DNA of 64,000 nt from NCBI RefSeq assembly GCF_030247195.1, contig NC_080672.1:374022166-374086165 (forward strand), read 5' to 3'. The first letter of the stretch is position 1. Each line of letters begins with the position of its first letter. Below the pieces are notes generated by a model that saw nothing but the letters and a program-made list of their open reading frames with translations, ran no database searches and had not been told where the DNA came from. The stretch is from Topomyia yanbarensis. Its lineage: Eukaryota > Arthropoda > Insecta > Diptera > Culicidae. Below, piece after piece: positions 11,601 to 26,600 of this stretch. A program made the translations under genes and the position numbers.

Positions 11601-14600
11601 AAACGGGTATAATTTAGTACACAATAAATTATACCCATAAGAAGGTCGACCGGATATGAGCATCGTTTTTTATTGGTCCAACTGAAGAGATGTACTTAGG
11701 CTGCTAGGGTCGACGGTAAGGACTTCTGTTCTAGACGTGACTGATTCATAATCGCGCGCACACGGGCGTTTGTAGGCTTGCGCTTGAGACCGCGATTGTC
11801 AATTTATACCTGCTAAACCGTTCACTCAATCACCGGTGTTTTTCATGTATGCCATATCGCGGGCGTATGATGATCGCGGACGTAGGTGTGTGTGGGTGAT
11901 CGCGAAGGCTCGAGCGTTTGTATGTTAACGTGTTCGATCGCGGGAGCGTGTGTATTAATTAGATTTTAAAATCGTGTGGTCATTCGCATATTCTCATGCG
12001 TTCTGGAAATAAGGCGCGGACAATGAATATGGTTTTTTATTTTCAGTGTGCGGTTCAGAGTTTACAATATAGTGACTCCCTCATATCACTAGGTTTCACG
12101 GTAATATCGCCATAGAATATTGGCGAGTAGATATGAGCATCATTTTATGGGTCCCACTGAAGGCATGGAACTAGGTTACACGGGACATGACCGATCCATG
12201 ATTGCGCGAACACGGGCGTTTGTAGGTTTACGCTTGATACCGTGATTGTATTTTAGAAGTGCTAAAACATCAACTTAATCACCAGGGTTTTTTCATGTTT
12301 GCGAGATCGCGGGCTTGGGAGTTCGTGATTGGTTGCGAAGGGCTCGAGCGTTTGTATGTTAACGAATCCTAGGAAGAAAAAAATCGCACGCGAGGCAATA
12401 AATTACTCACTATTCCATCATATATGCCAGTTCTATATGCATTTCCTGACTCAGCTGTTAAAAATAATCGACACTTACTTTGCACGCAAAGACTGGTAGA
12501 CGGCCGACACTTCTCGGATGTTATAGATGTGAGGACCTTCAGAGGACCAAACATCGACTCTGATCACTATCTCGTTGTCAGTAAGATTCGAGCACGGTTA
12601 TCAACCGTAGCGAACTCAAGAACTCAGTGACCGTTGCGTTTCAATATCCAACGATTCTCAGCAGAAAGTGTGACGGACGAGTACCGCCAGAAGTTTGATG
12701 AGCGGATAATGGGAATCAACGTAGACGACAACCTCAACAATCTGTGGGAGACAATCCACGGAGCGGAGCACAGCAGCGCGAGAAGTAATAGGTACTGCTC
12801 AGAGACGACCCGGTTGGTTCGATGAGGAGTGCCAGAGAGTGACGGATGAGAAAAATGCTGCCAGAAACCGGATGTTAGTGTCTGGTACCCGGCAGAACAG
12901 AGAGCGGTACAAGGAAGCAAGAGGAGCCGAAAAAAGAATTCACCGCAGAAAAAAAAGGAGTATGAGGAGAACGTCAATACTGAGGCGCAAAACAGTATGG
13001 AACAAAAAGATAAGCGGAAATTTTATGAAACTGTCAATGGCGTACGGAGAAAAATAGCGTCGTCTCCCGTCATGTGCAATGACCGTGAAGTGACGATGGC
13101 TGTGGAGCTCCCGGCCGAAGTTTTCAAATACGGTAGTAAGCAGCTGCACGAAATACTTCACCGTACTCTTTTGAAGGTATGGGAAGAAGAAGAAGAATTA
13201 CCTGCTGACTGGCTAGAGAGCCTCATTTGTCCCTTTTACAAAAAGGGACACAGACTGGAGTGCGCCAATTATCGAGGAATATCGCTCCTCAATTCAGCGT
13301 ACAAAATTATGTCACGTATTCTGTTCAACAGATTGAGGCCGTTGGAGGAGTCTCGTCGGCGAATACCAAGGTGGTTTTCGTGAAGGCCGATCAACAACGG
13401 ATCAAATGTTTATCCTGCGACAAATCCTAGATAAATTCCGGGAATACAACTTGCAGACACACCATCTATTTATTGATTTCAAAGCGGCGTACGATTCAGT
13501 GAAAAGAAACGAATTATGGCAGATAATGGTAGAGCATGGTTTTCCGACGAAACTGATTAGGCTGATTCGTGCAACGCTGGATGGATCGAAATCAAATGTT
13601 CGGGTTGCGGATGAGATTTCGACGTCCTTCGTAACCTTAGACGGATTGAAGCAGGGTCATGCGCTGTCAAACTTGCTGTTAAACATTGCTCTTGAAGGTG
13701 CCATCAGGAGAGCAGGCGTGCAAAGGAACGGTACCATCGTCACTCGGTCGCATATGCTCCTAGGATTTGTGGGCGTTAAAGGAAGTTGATCGTAGAGCAT
13801 TCGTTGTCTTCGAACGTAAGGTGCTGCGAACAATACTCGGTGGTAAAGAAGAAAGTGGCATCTGGCGGCGTCGCATGAATCACGAGTTATACCAAGTATA
13901 TAAAGGAGTGGATATTGTCAAGCTAATAAAAAACAGCAGGCTGCGGTAGGCTGGTCATGTGGCACGAATGCGGGAGGAACGACAGGCGAAGATGATATCC
14001 AGTAGAGAACCGGGAAGAGGCCGACGTCTCCGTGGCAGGCCGCGTACACGATTACTGTTTGCAGTGGAAGAGGACCTAAAAGCACTCAATGTCTATGGTG
14101 ACTGGAAGAGATTGGCCCAGGATCGGGTCCAGTGGAGGAGAATTCTTCACTTGGCGTAGATTCAACGAAGCGAATTGTTGCCCATCAAGTATCAAGTAAG
14201 TATCGACAATGACAATGGAGAGCGGATCAAATCAAACGTACACTAAATCGCATCTTCTAAATACAGATAAACAATTGTACATTTTTTTTCGAGAGTTGTC
14301 CTACTGGAGCTGTAGAGCTAGATTCTCGGAAAGGCTCCCCGTCAGAATCACTCACTACAATTGCAGACGAGACAGGCAGTATCGCCCACTAAAACACTGC
14401 CAAAGGCCAATTGCAGCGGGCCGTAACTCTGAATGTGATATTCATTGTACGGTTTAGAAATGTGCAGGCGTAGGGATTTCGCGAGCGCATGTATCATCGC
14501 AAAGGACTCGAGCATTTGTACGTCAATGTGTTCGATCGCGTGTGCGTTTGTATATCGCGTGTTAAATTCTATTTTATAACCGTGCGCCTTTTGCATATTC

Positions 14601-17600
14601 CCGTGTGTTCTTGGATGATTGCTGTCCACTAGAGATGAGAGCTTTCATTTCAATTGGATCAATTGAAGACATGGACCTAGACTTCTGGCATCGAGGATAG
14701 AGGTTTCCGGAAGTGACCGATTCATGATCGTGCGAGAGATTGTAGGTTTACGTTTGAGACCGCGTTCGAATGTTTATAAGTGCTGCGACGTTAACATTAT
14801 CCCCTGGATGTTATCATGTCTTCGAGAACGCGGGTGTAGGTTGCGTGGATGATCGCGAAGGGCTCAAGCATTTGTATGTTTGTTTGTCGCGTGTATGTGA
14901 CTTCGCGTGTATAAATTCGATTTTTATGTCGCCATGGGACGTGTTGTTTAGTGGATATGACCGTCATCTTTTTGGTTGGTTCACCTGAAGGCATTGGACT
15001 TATGTTACTAAGGCCGAGAATAGGGACTTCCGGACACGAAACCGATTCATGATCGCGCGAACAAGGACATTTGGAGGTTCAATCTTGAGACCGCCTTTGT
15101 GAATTCATATAAGTGCTAAACCGTTGATTGGGGTGTTATCCTGTTTGCGAGATCGCGGGTGTAGGTGTGCGTGAATGATTGCGAAGGGCTCGAGCGTTTG
15201 TATGTTGGCGTATCTGTCGCGTGTGCTAGCGTGTATGTAATTTCGCGTGTATGCATTATTTTTATAAGCGTGTGGCCAATTCGCGTATTCTACAATGATC
15301 TTGCGCGGACCGTGGATATACTTAATTTTTAATGTATGGCTCAGATGCTAGAAGAAAGTGGGTTGACCCATTTCACTAGAGTTCCCGATCATGTAGCCAT
15401 GGAATGTGTTATCTAGTTTTGAAGGCATGAGTTTGGGCTGTTAGGATCAGGGTAGAGACTTTTGGACATCACCGACTCATGATTGCGCGAGCGGTGGGTT
15501 GATGCTTGAAACCGTGTTAGTAAATTTTAAGGTGCTAAAATGTTCACCTAATTACCGAGGTGTTTGAATGTTGGCGAAATCGCGTTTGTGACCAGGTTTG
15601 TGTTCAGTGCTGTGCAATCATACGATGGTCTTTGAATTGTGATGGTAAATATGAAGTGACTGTATCACCACAAAAATTTCCATTTCAATTTTCCTCTCTC
15701 AGTGTTTCAGTTAACTATATCTCACAGAAGCCGTACGAGAGAGAGCACATTGAAATGATGGAGAGAGTGAGTACCATTTATTTTGTATTGGTATAATAAA
15801 CGAAATATTATCAGTGTATTGTATTCAGGCAGCATGCGGTGCTTTGTTTTAATTTTTTTCTCCACCTTTCTGTTTTTTTATGCAAACTTATTTGTGTGAA
15901 ACCACCTGTTTGTTAATACTTGCTCGTTGTTTATAATAAGATGACCGTTATAAACGTTTCTATTTTGAAAATAAAATGATGTTCAGTTTCAATTTCTCTC
16001 AATGAAGATTCCAATCAGTAAGAGATTCAGAAGAGAACCTTCTTACTGTTATCAATCCATTGGAGTGAGAACCGTTACTCAATAAGCATCAATTACTGTT
16101 TTGACTGCTAACCGTTTCATTCTCTTTTGTCTAGCAGGTTTGTCATCAGTACCGTGATGGAGCTCAGCACTGTTTGTCGCATTTGTACGTTTGAGATGAG
16201 AGAGATTGTGAGTGTATATGAGAGAATAAGCAATTGATTGTGTTGGTGAGTGTTAGTATGGATCTCATTTAAAATATAGCAACAAGAGAAGCGTGTCTCC
16301 AGAGAGAACTTGGCCCTAAACCCACATTAAACATTATTTGACCATGGCACTGGGTAATAAAGGTTGCCAAGTTACAAACTAAAATTGATCACATTGTAGC
16401 TTAATTAAAAAGAAAATAATCGTGTCCCAAGTTTCTATGTGATATAATCACTGTAATACTGCTTTGGTGGAAAAGCCCCCAGACCACATCAAGGTACAGT
16501 ATCATGCCGAGGAAAATACAAATAAACAATTGTACATTAGTACTAAAAACTACCTTTATTGCTACAAACACTATCACTAATGGGTATCTTCTTTTTTCTT
16601 TTTCAGTAATGTAAAAATTTCAATAAATACTTTCGATTGAAAATCAAAGTTTAAAAATAGTTCCCAAATATATTTTTAAATCTTCATTGACCTGAAAAAC
16701 GTGAAACATACATGGGTATCTGTTCAGAGTCTTGGAATTCTTTGCATGCTTCATACGCATTATTCATACATAATCCGATAACTAATAGTGTTTATCTGAA
16801 TCAACACTGTCTCGTTCAGGTTCATCTAGGCTGCGGACTAACGTGCGAAAGGTAGAATATATAATCAAGTTGATTTCCGAAGCGTCTAATTACAGTCCAC
16901 CGGGCATTATAGGCGCCCTTAAGTTAGTTCAGCAAGCGGATGCTTTGAGTTCGTGGCCGTGAGCTTGACAACAACCGCGATCAATGATTGAAGTAGCTGC
17001 TGAAGCAGATCGCTTAGCTCGTGATATACATGATTGTCGGCGCGTGTACCTATCTACAATGTCTGAGTTTTCAAGCTACTTGAACTTTACCTAATAGTGT
17101 GGAGATTTGCGTTAATCGGATTTGTCTCTCGAGGCGGACACTTGATTAGTCATCGTTTTGTAGTAATAATTACGCTTGCAGAATGTCGCCATAGGGCTAG
17201 TAAGTAAATAGGAGAATTTGGGGCGAATGGATGGAAGATCCGATAGATACAACAAGAATTGCCTTCAGTATTCCATCCAGATGCTCTTCAAAAGATAAAG
17301 CTTTTTTCTTGGATAAAAAATGAAAGAAACTTCTGACTTTGGAACATTACATGGTCCTCTATTCCAAAATTCAATTTTGACGTTTTGTAGAAGACGCACC
17401 ACCGCGACCAGTATTTAGATCTATTGTGTATATTATGTATATTAACCTATTCATAAAGTTACAAAGTCAGCTTCGTGGTGCAGATCAATACGAACATAAT
17501 CAAGAATGCTTTGGTCATATCTGTGATATAGCTATCGTCTTCTGTGCAGAGATGATACCCTTTAGTTCAAGTTTCACTATAGAAATAGCAGTTAAACTTT

Positions 17601-20600
17601 GGCCTTAAAATTACAAATACTGTGCCACAAAAAGGTGTGCAAATTTCCCCATGAACCTCGCCCCTAGCTTCTCGATCAATTCGAAACACGTCCGCTAAAC
17701 GATCGCCTCTAGCTGGTAATTATTATTAGATTAACCCTTCTATCATATATTGTCAATACTAATTATATACCTAATGGGCGGATGATCGCATCTTCTTGAG
17801 GCAGCAATTGAGCAATAAGCTTGCTGGAGAAGATGGTGACTTGACCTATTTTCGATGATTCGCGCAAACTTTGTCGATAAAATATGGTTTCATTGGAATG
17901 AGAATTTCAAATAAAAGTGCTAATAAAAGCAACCTTCAGCGATTTCGTTTGAAGTTACCAACTTTTACGAAATTTGCTTACGATCACTCATGTCATCTGC
18001 AAATTAGTAAATTTTTAACGTAAATTGACGGAGAAGAAGAAGTTGTATTTCGGTTATACAGTTAGTTACGCTCTCAGTAAGTTCTGGTTATTGAGGCTAA
18101 TTTTGAGCGGAAATGACATATGCTTGATAACTGATTTATCTTTTACTTTTATGTTCTACCAAAACGTAAACAATTTCTTTCCCACCTATCTAATCACTTT
18201 GCTGAAGTCATTGTTACGAGCACCAGACGTTGACCTTCGCAGACTATTTTCACTCGGAGATAACCTTAACTTTTCGTATTTCGTACGAAACCCTTTCAAT
18301 CTCTATAAGAACATTCCCACGAGTATGAGAACCTTATGCTGTTTTTTCCCAGATTTAGTTGGTGTTGTCGAAAATTAGCCTGTGAAAATGTTATGAATAG
18401 CGATTTATCTTGTCAAGTGCTAAGAGCTGTAAGCCGCACTGTGCTTGCATTCCCGTCCCATGTACGTCTTTGCTCCGAAACGCGATTTTATCGTATAATA
18501 AAACATTCAGCCAAATTAAATTAAAATCATTATATTACGATACAGCGGTTATTTTTTCATGTTCATACAGAAATTTGATTTTTGACATCAGTATCCACTA
18601 ATTGATGAGAAAATTTTATTTTAGACACGAACAGGATGATTGTTTTGCAGTGTCGGATAAAACAATTAAACCACTCGTGATTGAAAGATACAAGCACGTG
18701 TCGATGCACAGATAGTGCAATGGTGAGTTTTTTGACATTTTGCAAAGAGATTTTTTTCCACGAAATTTTTTTTACGAATATTAAAGGAAACATTTTTCGC
18801 ATGGTGTAGCAGAATGCAAAATTGCATGAGAATTTCTTCCTTAAATTTTTTTTAAATATTTTTCGGTGACAACAACATAGGTCTGCTGTCTAAACCTGAA
18901 GAATTCTGAATTGTCAATTAACAGATTTGGACCCTTCAACTAATACAGGTTTTTACTATTTTTTGTGAGGTGTGACTTTCAATAAAGGGTGTAAGAATCA
19001 AATTGTAATCATGGCCCAATAGATTTCGATCGGATAAAGTTCAGCATAGTTTGGAGGCTTTGGTCACTATGTTTGCCACAAGCGCATATGGCTCACCAAA
19101 TCAGGTACTTTTATGTGAATTTCGATGATCGAAAGTGTCATTCACAGAAAATTTATCTGAAATTGCTTCACTGCGTCACACAGACAAGTAGCTGGTTCCG
19201 AAACTTGGCCAAAATTATTTACTGTTGCTACTCTGCCTATGATCGCAAATCAGCCCCATAGAGATAGAAACCCCCATAGAAAATGAGACAAATATGCGAT
19301 CATGGGCAGTATTGCTGTTATTATTCCGAAATATGAACTAACAATAGGGTCGTCAAATGGTGAGATAACTTAGTTCTCACAAGGCTCGTATCTCATGCCT
19401 GCACGCGAGCCTAAGTCTATTGATGACATTTGGTCGATAGACCGGCGACGACTGGGTGTTATAAGCCTTCTGCCGATAGTAGCAGAATGAAAGGGTGAGA
19501 TCAGCTACAATAAGACTTTAATCTGACTAGTATCGATGATCGCGGATCAATACGTACTAAAAATTCGACGCGTCTGTTTTTATGAATCCAATTTTAAGTT
19601 CCTTTATTGCTAACAAGCCCAGGTTAACAATCCTTTGTATTTCCTTTCAATGGTCGTTTTTATCGTGCATTTTATAAAAAAATAAGAAATGCAAAATAGG
19701 AAATACTTTCCTTTTTTTATTTTTTTGTTAGGGGAAACTTTGCCACTGCGACCACTATTCAGGTTATCTTTTGTGGCTGCCCCTGTTTGCTCTACATGTT
19801 ACAAATTGGCCGAATCCAATGTAGTTAGAAGCGAGTTGTTTGTTTGTCTTCATATGTCCTTAATTTGTAACATCTTGCGCTATCATAACTCTTTGTCTGT
19901 ATAACGTGCTATCACTCGGTAGTTTTCAACCCAATAAATATACCGTAGAGAAGAAATAGTGAAATATATCTAAAATTGTTACAATTCGGTCCATTACGTA
20001 GACAAGATTAGCTTTTCAAGGCAATACTCCCACGGTTGGTTGTGTGGAGTTCAAATTGCTTTTATTTAGAAAACAAAGGATACACTCGGTAGCCGGCTAC
20101 CCAGATCTTTACCCTCCGAAAGTGGCTCACTGAACGAGCAACCGCTGGTGCGCCAACATAATTTCGCTAGCTTTTCAGAGCAGCGTGGACTCAGTGCACT
20201 AGCGCGACTGCCAGAAGGCAAGAAAGAACCAACAACTACACAAGATCTTTTCTTTTTCGAGTGATCGTGTACTCGAAGAATAACTAAAACTTATAAACTA
20301 TGCTTCACAGGTCTCATCACTTGTTTGGAGCGAATCCTAGACCTTATACCCTTCTGAACCTCCAACTCCAACTGGATAGGTATAAATTACTACTTACCAT
20401 TCCCTAAGCCACTTTCACTAGATAATGAGCAGTCAAACATGATGAAGTTAGTGTGTGATCCACCAAAACGCATGGCAATGCAACGCAAAGAGTGTATTGT
20501 TTACACCCACTATATTTTGCAGTTGTCAAAAAGATTTCGGACGAGATGAGAGAAGATTAGCTAACAACGCTCTCGAAAGGATTTTGTTAACCTACATGCA

Positions 20601-23600
20601 ATATCCTGGGTTGTCGCATCGCGCCTTGAGATAACGGATGGATATACATCATTCAATCGTATCATCTTCTAAAGGTTCCAGGAATGACAATGGACCACAA
20701 GTCAGGAGCTGCACGAAAACCGGAAACAACGCATAAAAAACGACAGAGTGCTGATTGCTCATTTCAAGCTGAAACTGAACATTTCAACGCGGAACTAGTC
20801 CAAAAAACTTGTGTTTTGCAAAGTTTGATGAAAATTGTTGATTTTTTGAAAAGGTTAAAATTTACTAAGAGTTTCATCAATTATTGAAAATTCAGAAACA
20901 TAAGTGGTCTAACAGATGCCATTCCAATCTACAAACAAGGAGAACCAATATGGAACAGTGTTCAAACCTCTATAGATTATTTTCTTGTACAATATGTCAA
21001 AGAATGTAAACTTCTAAAGTGGGACAAATTTTCGAAAACTTTCTCAACAGTGAAGATCACATAATTTCGAAATCATCAAATTTGAAGAAGTTTTCCAATA
21101 TAAAACAACGCATGTTTTGAAATACAAATTCTACTGATTGATTCTCATAGAAGTAATTGTGAAAAATTAACTCTTAAAAATGGCAAGTGACTTGGTGCCT
21201 TCAGCAAAGTTGTTGAAGTTGTTTTGTTGAAAATATGAAGGCTACATGAAAGCAGATATAAAACAATATTTAGGAATTTTTTAAAGCCAATTCTTTTCAA
21301 TAACTTTTTTTAAAAGTTTTCTTTTCAATATACCCTACTATATTTCGATAGTCTGAATACATAAAGTAACCATGTCTTCAATAAAGTTGTTTGAAATAGC
21401 ATTTTCGAAAACTTTGCTGAAGACATTAAGTCTGGCGCTAAATTTTCTTGAAAATTAAATTCTCTATAATTATTTCTAGAAGGATAACCACCAAAATTAT
21501 TTTATCAGACGATGTGCTGTTTTACCTGGTAAAATTCTTCAATGATACTTAGCATCGAAATTTGATAGTTCCGAATGAAAAAGATCGTGACCGTAAAAAA
21601 GTTATTCGAGTTATCTTCACTATTTAAGCTCACAACTTGACAACGAGTTCTAGTACATAGTTTAAAAGACATTCAATGAAACGTGCACGCCGCACCAACT
21701 GCTTACTAAGGACCGCTCTAAGGTTGCCAGTATGTTTTTGGTGTAACTAGTACTTGTATTTGCGATTTGCGGTAATAATAAGACTCCCATTTTGGTTTAA
21801 ACACAAGGACAATTTTAAAACAAAATTGAATTGATAAGTACAGCTCATTAAACCAGTTTTATCAATTCTGTAATCAAAAACAATTTATGAATTTCTCTAA
21901 ATGGGGTGAATTTAGCTCCAATAGGATCTGGTATATTCAACCAGCACAAAAAGTTGCATAACGCAGGGCTGAATTTTGTAACAACTTGTGTTCTCATTGA
22001 GCCCTTCGTCATGCAAATTTGGAATATTATGACAGATCGGATAAGTGCGGTGTTTTATGAAGCGCCGCCGTTCCTTTCGATCGGGAAAGGCCGCGTGGAA
22101 TTTTTGGTAAATCCGCTAACATATTGAAATATTTATTAACTCCAATTAAGCTGCTCATACAACAACAATCAAATGTTCATAAACACCGATTCTGACCTGC
22201 TAGAGACAAACTGCAAACGTCATTTTTCACTATCTTCCATCTACTTTCCGAAATGTTATTCTTGTTCTTAATCACATTGAGCTTTTGTCTCAACTCTACA
22301 CAATCTCAAAAAAACATTTTCAGCAAATGTAGAAATGTATGCACGTTTTTGGTGAGCAAGTTTATGTTTTATAGACAACCAACCTATTCAAACTTAGCTT
22401 CGATTTCGAAAAATTATCCCTAATTCATATTTTGGAACATCTGTCGAAAAAAGGTGATAATAATTCAGGCAATTATTTTATTTTATATTGATGAAGTTTG
22501 ACAATAATGGGATCTTGGCTAAGAGATAAGTTACAAAATTCCCTTCCCATAATTTTCCAAAAGTTATCATGATGCTTAAAACAATAGATTTTCAATGAAG
22601 TAATCAGACAATATCCTTCCAAAAGTATTTTGCAAAATATATAATTAAATTAGTCAGCATCAATTAATTTTTTTCCTATCCCATTAATTATGGTTGGGGG
22701 GGGGGGGTCTACACCACTTTAAGTGCTTTCACCACGATGATCAATCGTCTATTTTTTGAAAATAATGTACCATTCATGAAAAATAATAACAAAAAGTTTC
22801 TATTCTGGGTGCATTGCTTTCCGTTCTTTCTTGGTGGTGAGCAATGCACAGTGGTCCCAAAGAGTAAAAAAGGGGGTTTTTATATAGCATCAAAACGGTT
22901 GACTTTAGCAATATGGTGTCTTTGAGAAAGTTTCTTGGAGTAGAACTCCCCTTCTTTTTGTCCTATCGGGTTGATGATTAATCCCCCTAAAAATGAGTTA
23001 CGAAATTTATGTTCTTCAATAATTCAGATAGACAAGTACTTCAGCAAAGTTGTAGAAAAACTCGTTACAAACATTTCAACTGAAGACTTCAACTCTCTAT
23101 CTTTTAAGGTTTTTGAGATATGAGACATTATTTGCGAGAGGCCCCTTAAAAACAGTTTTTTCATCATAAGTTTTCTTCTAGATTTTTTCCATGATATAAA
23201 TGTTCTAGAACATTGTTTGGACTATTAAACTGCATTACTTTGCCGAAGACGGAAACTTGCTATCGCTAGTATGTGTGGAGATATTCACATTTTTTTTTTT
23301 TTATCGAAAATAGCTCTTTTTTAAATGCCGATAACTTTTAAACGGGCAAAAACGGGCAAACCACTTTGTAAACAAATTAAAGTGCAAGAAAAGCACAACA
23401 AATGATGGAAAAATCAGATCTCCCCAAGGCGGCCCTCTATAGAAATACTAGAGCTTAAGTTTGTCCATACTAGAGCTATTCCGGCATTAAATACATCACC
23501 ATATATTACTATTAGTTTTTTTATTTCGATTATAGAGGTTTTCACCAGTAGCTTTGATTTTCGATGTTAGACGTTGGGTGGTTTTTGTGTTTTCGAGTGA

Positions 23601-26600
23601 TTTTGGTATAGCCCAAGATGAAGATAATAAAAAGGTGGGAACGTTTGACACTTTTTAGTGTATTAGTTTTATACTTGCAAAATTAAGCATGGCGTCCGGG
23701 CCCCTTGAAATAAACATAAACTTCCGAACGAGCATCCTGATTCTTTGGCGCATGATGAAAAGAGAGAAAAGGCCGAGCTTCACATCCGATCTTCCAATAC
23801 GAACACATAGGGACACTTTTTATCTCGAAACTACGGATAAAAAATAAATATAACCGACCCGAAACAAAACTTATGGCAACAGAAAAGCCCACAACGTCAT
23901 TTGTTTATGCTTTTCTACTTTATATTCTCCTGTTTTATCGGCTTCATCGAAGTAAAATGACAAATGCACTCAGCCATAGAAAAAATGACACCACCTGTAT
24001 CCGTCTTGATAGTCGCCTTTTTTTCCTGGCTACGTTAAATATTGGCTTGGGAATACCGTGGAATATTGCTTGTCTGGCATTATTTTGTGCATGGCTGTCT
24101 GTGGTGGATTAGCAGATGTCGAAGGATGTTTGGTGGCGTTGGTTGTAGTAGAAGAGTTTCTTTTAGTTGTTTGGTGCATGGCCTACCGTAGTGTGCCGTC
24201 TGGTTACAGAACTGACACGTGGGCGTCTGCCTAGGGTATGTGAATAAGATTATTTGTATGTAGTTAACACATTGCGATGATCTGCCCGTTAAGAATACCA
24301 GGGAAAAAGTTTCTCCAAGTGCCGTTTGTGACGGATTGTACTTCTCCATACTGCGACATGAATCTTTTAATATAGTCCGTCCAGTGCGCCAGATCGTGGA
24401 GGTGAATTTTCGTGAGATCAAGGACCATATACACGGGGATCTTGGCTTTGACATTTTCATATTCGACGTCATGTTGCATTTTGTTCTTTGCTACAAAGCC
24501 TTCTGCCTCGGTTAAGAAGTTGAACGTTATTAGTACTACTTGCCTCGTATGATGTAGCTGGATGTGTTAAACTTCTGCAAGAACAAGTTGCATTTTCACC
24601 TCGATCAACTGTTCCACTGGAGGTCTAAGACGAGTCTGCGAAAAGTCAACCGCGATTGTGTTCTCCCGTAATGGATGGAATGTATTCTATGGTTCACTCA
24701 TCTCACTCGCAGTTGGGGGCAACGGAACTTTGCTGTTTCACGATTTTCGTAATTTATATTACGAAAACGTTAACGTGATATTTTATTCATTAATTTCGTA
24801 GCGGATTTTGCTGACAGAGTAGTGTGATTTATGTTCATGATTTTAGGACCTTAGTCACGATTTTCGTAATTTATAACTTTCGATTTTGACACATGGAATA
24901 ATGTGACTAATTGGAGTGACAAGAAAAAATGATCCTCATCGGGCCACCCTTGAGTCGATTCCTAGTCCCAGTGTTTGCTCCGAATTTGAGCCAAATCGGA
25001 CAAGTCTAGGTACCGGACCAACGTGATCGAAGTTTGTATGGGATTTTTCCGACAATTTACATGGCGAAAGCCCACTAACTTGCATTTTCACCGCTAGGTG
25101 ACATTGCATGCCTCAGTTTATCACTGCATGTGAAGACTGCAAACCAGTCCGACTTCCTTGGTAAAAGCTATTTAACTTTTAGTGGAGTGATGTTTGAATC
25201 AATTTTACATAGGGCCTAACTGCATATAGTGGTCAATAAGTAGTCAACCCCCATCTTTATTTTTTTTGGGCCGATTAAGCTTTAAAATATTCGTATTTTT
25301 TCTGGGCAGTCTAGTGATTCATGTTTATAATATCAGTTGAACGATAGGAACTGGATTATAAAAGTATGACTGATTCGCGGTATCTTGTTTTGTGCACTAT
25401 ATCACGAACACGATTTGAGGCTCTATAGTGCATTTTTGGTGCTCAGCACAGTTTTCGTTTTTTGTCCGCACATCGCATTGAACCTTACCAAATAAATAAT
25501 GATGTGCAAGGTCGTAATAGTTTCTTATATCTGTCACTCGGACCTATTATTAGTTGCTAGCAGCTAGATATAGAACTCAAGATAGATCATGAAACATGTA
25601 CTAGGAATCAGGAGCGAGGTCACGAATCCATAAATAATATTTTAAGATTTTGTGAACTATTTCACGAGCACGAATCGTCAGTCTTGAATATTACACTAGA
25701 AATCATGAAGAAATTCGCGAATACATTAACAATATTTTATAATTTTGTGAACTATTTCACGGTTCATAGTATAATAGTCAGGCATGATTATTATACTAGG
25801 AACCATGGACTGTTCGCAATTCTATGAATAAGATTTCACGTTCACTATTTTACGACCACGAATCGTCAAGCGCGACTAATTCATTAGGAATCTGGAATTA
25901 GTTCACGTATACATGAATAATATTTTCCGATTTTGTGATCCATTTCACGAGCAGGAATGGTCCGTCGTGATTATTTTACTAGGAATCATTAACTGGTTCA
26001 CGAATACATGAAAATTATTCCATGATTTTGTGAACTATTTCGCGAGCACGAATAGTGAGTCGTGACTAATTCGCTAGGAATCATGAATCAATCCACGTAT
26101 ACGTGAGTAATATTTTATGATTTTGTGAACATTTTCATGCTCGGACCTATTATTATTAGCTAGCAGCTGGATATAGCACTCAAGATAGATCATGAATCAT
26201 GTACTAGGAATCAGGAACCAGTTTACGAATCCATGAACAATATTTTAAATTTTTTTGAACTATTTCACGAGCACGAATTATCAGTCTTAAATATTACACT
26301 AGAAATCAAAACCAGTTCGCGAATATATGACCAATGTTTTATAATTTTGTGAACTGTTTCACGGTTCGTAGTATAATAGTCAGGCGTGACTATTATGCTA
26401 GGAACCATGAACCAGTTCGCAATTCCATGAACAAGATTTCATGAATCAGTTCACGTATACATGAATAATATTTCCGGTTTTGTGATCCATTTTTCGTGAT
26501 TATTCTACTAGGAATCATTAACGGGTTCACGAATACATGAAAATTATTTCATGATTTTGTGAACTATTTCACGAGCACGAATAGTGAGTCGTGACTAATT

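Noticed and set aside
18025..18378. 117-codon plus-strand open frame
   Set aside because: It lacks an ATG start and any family signature; chance level.
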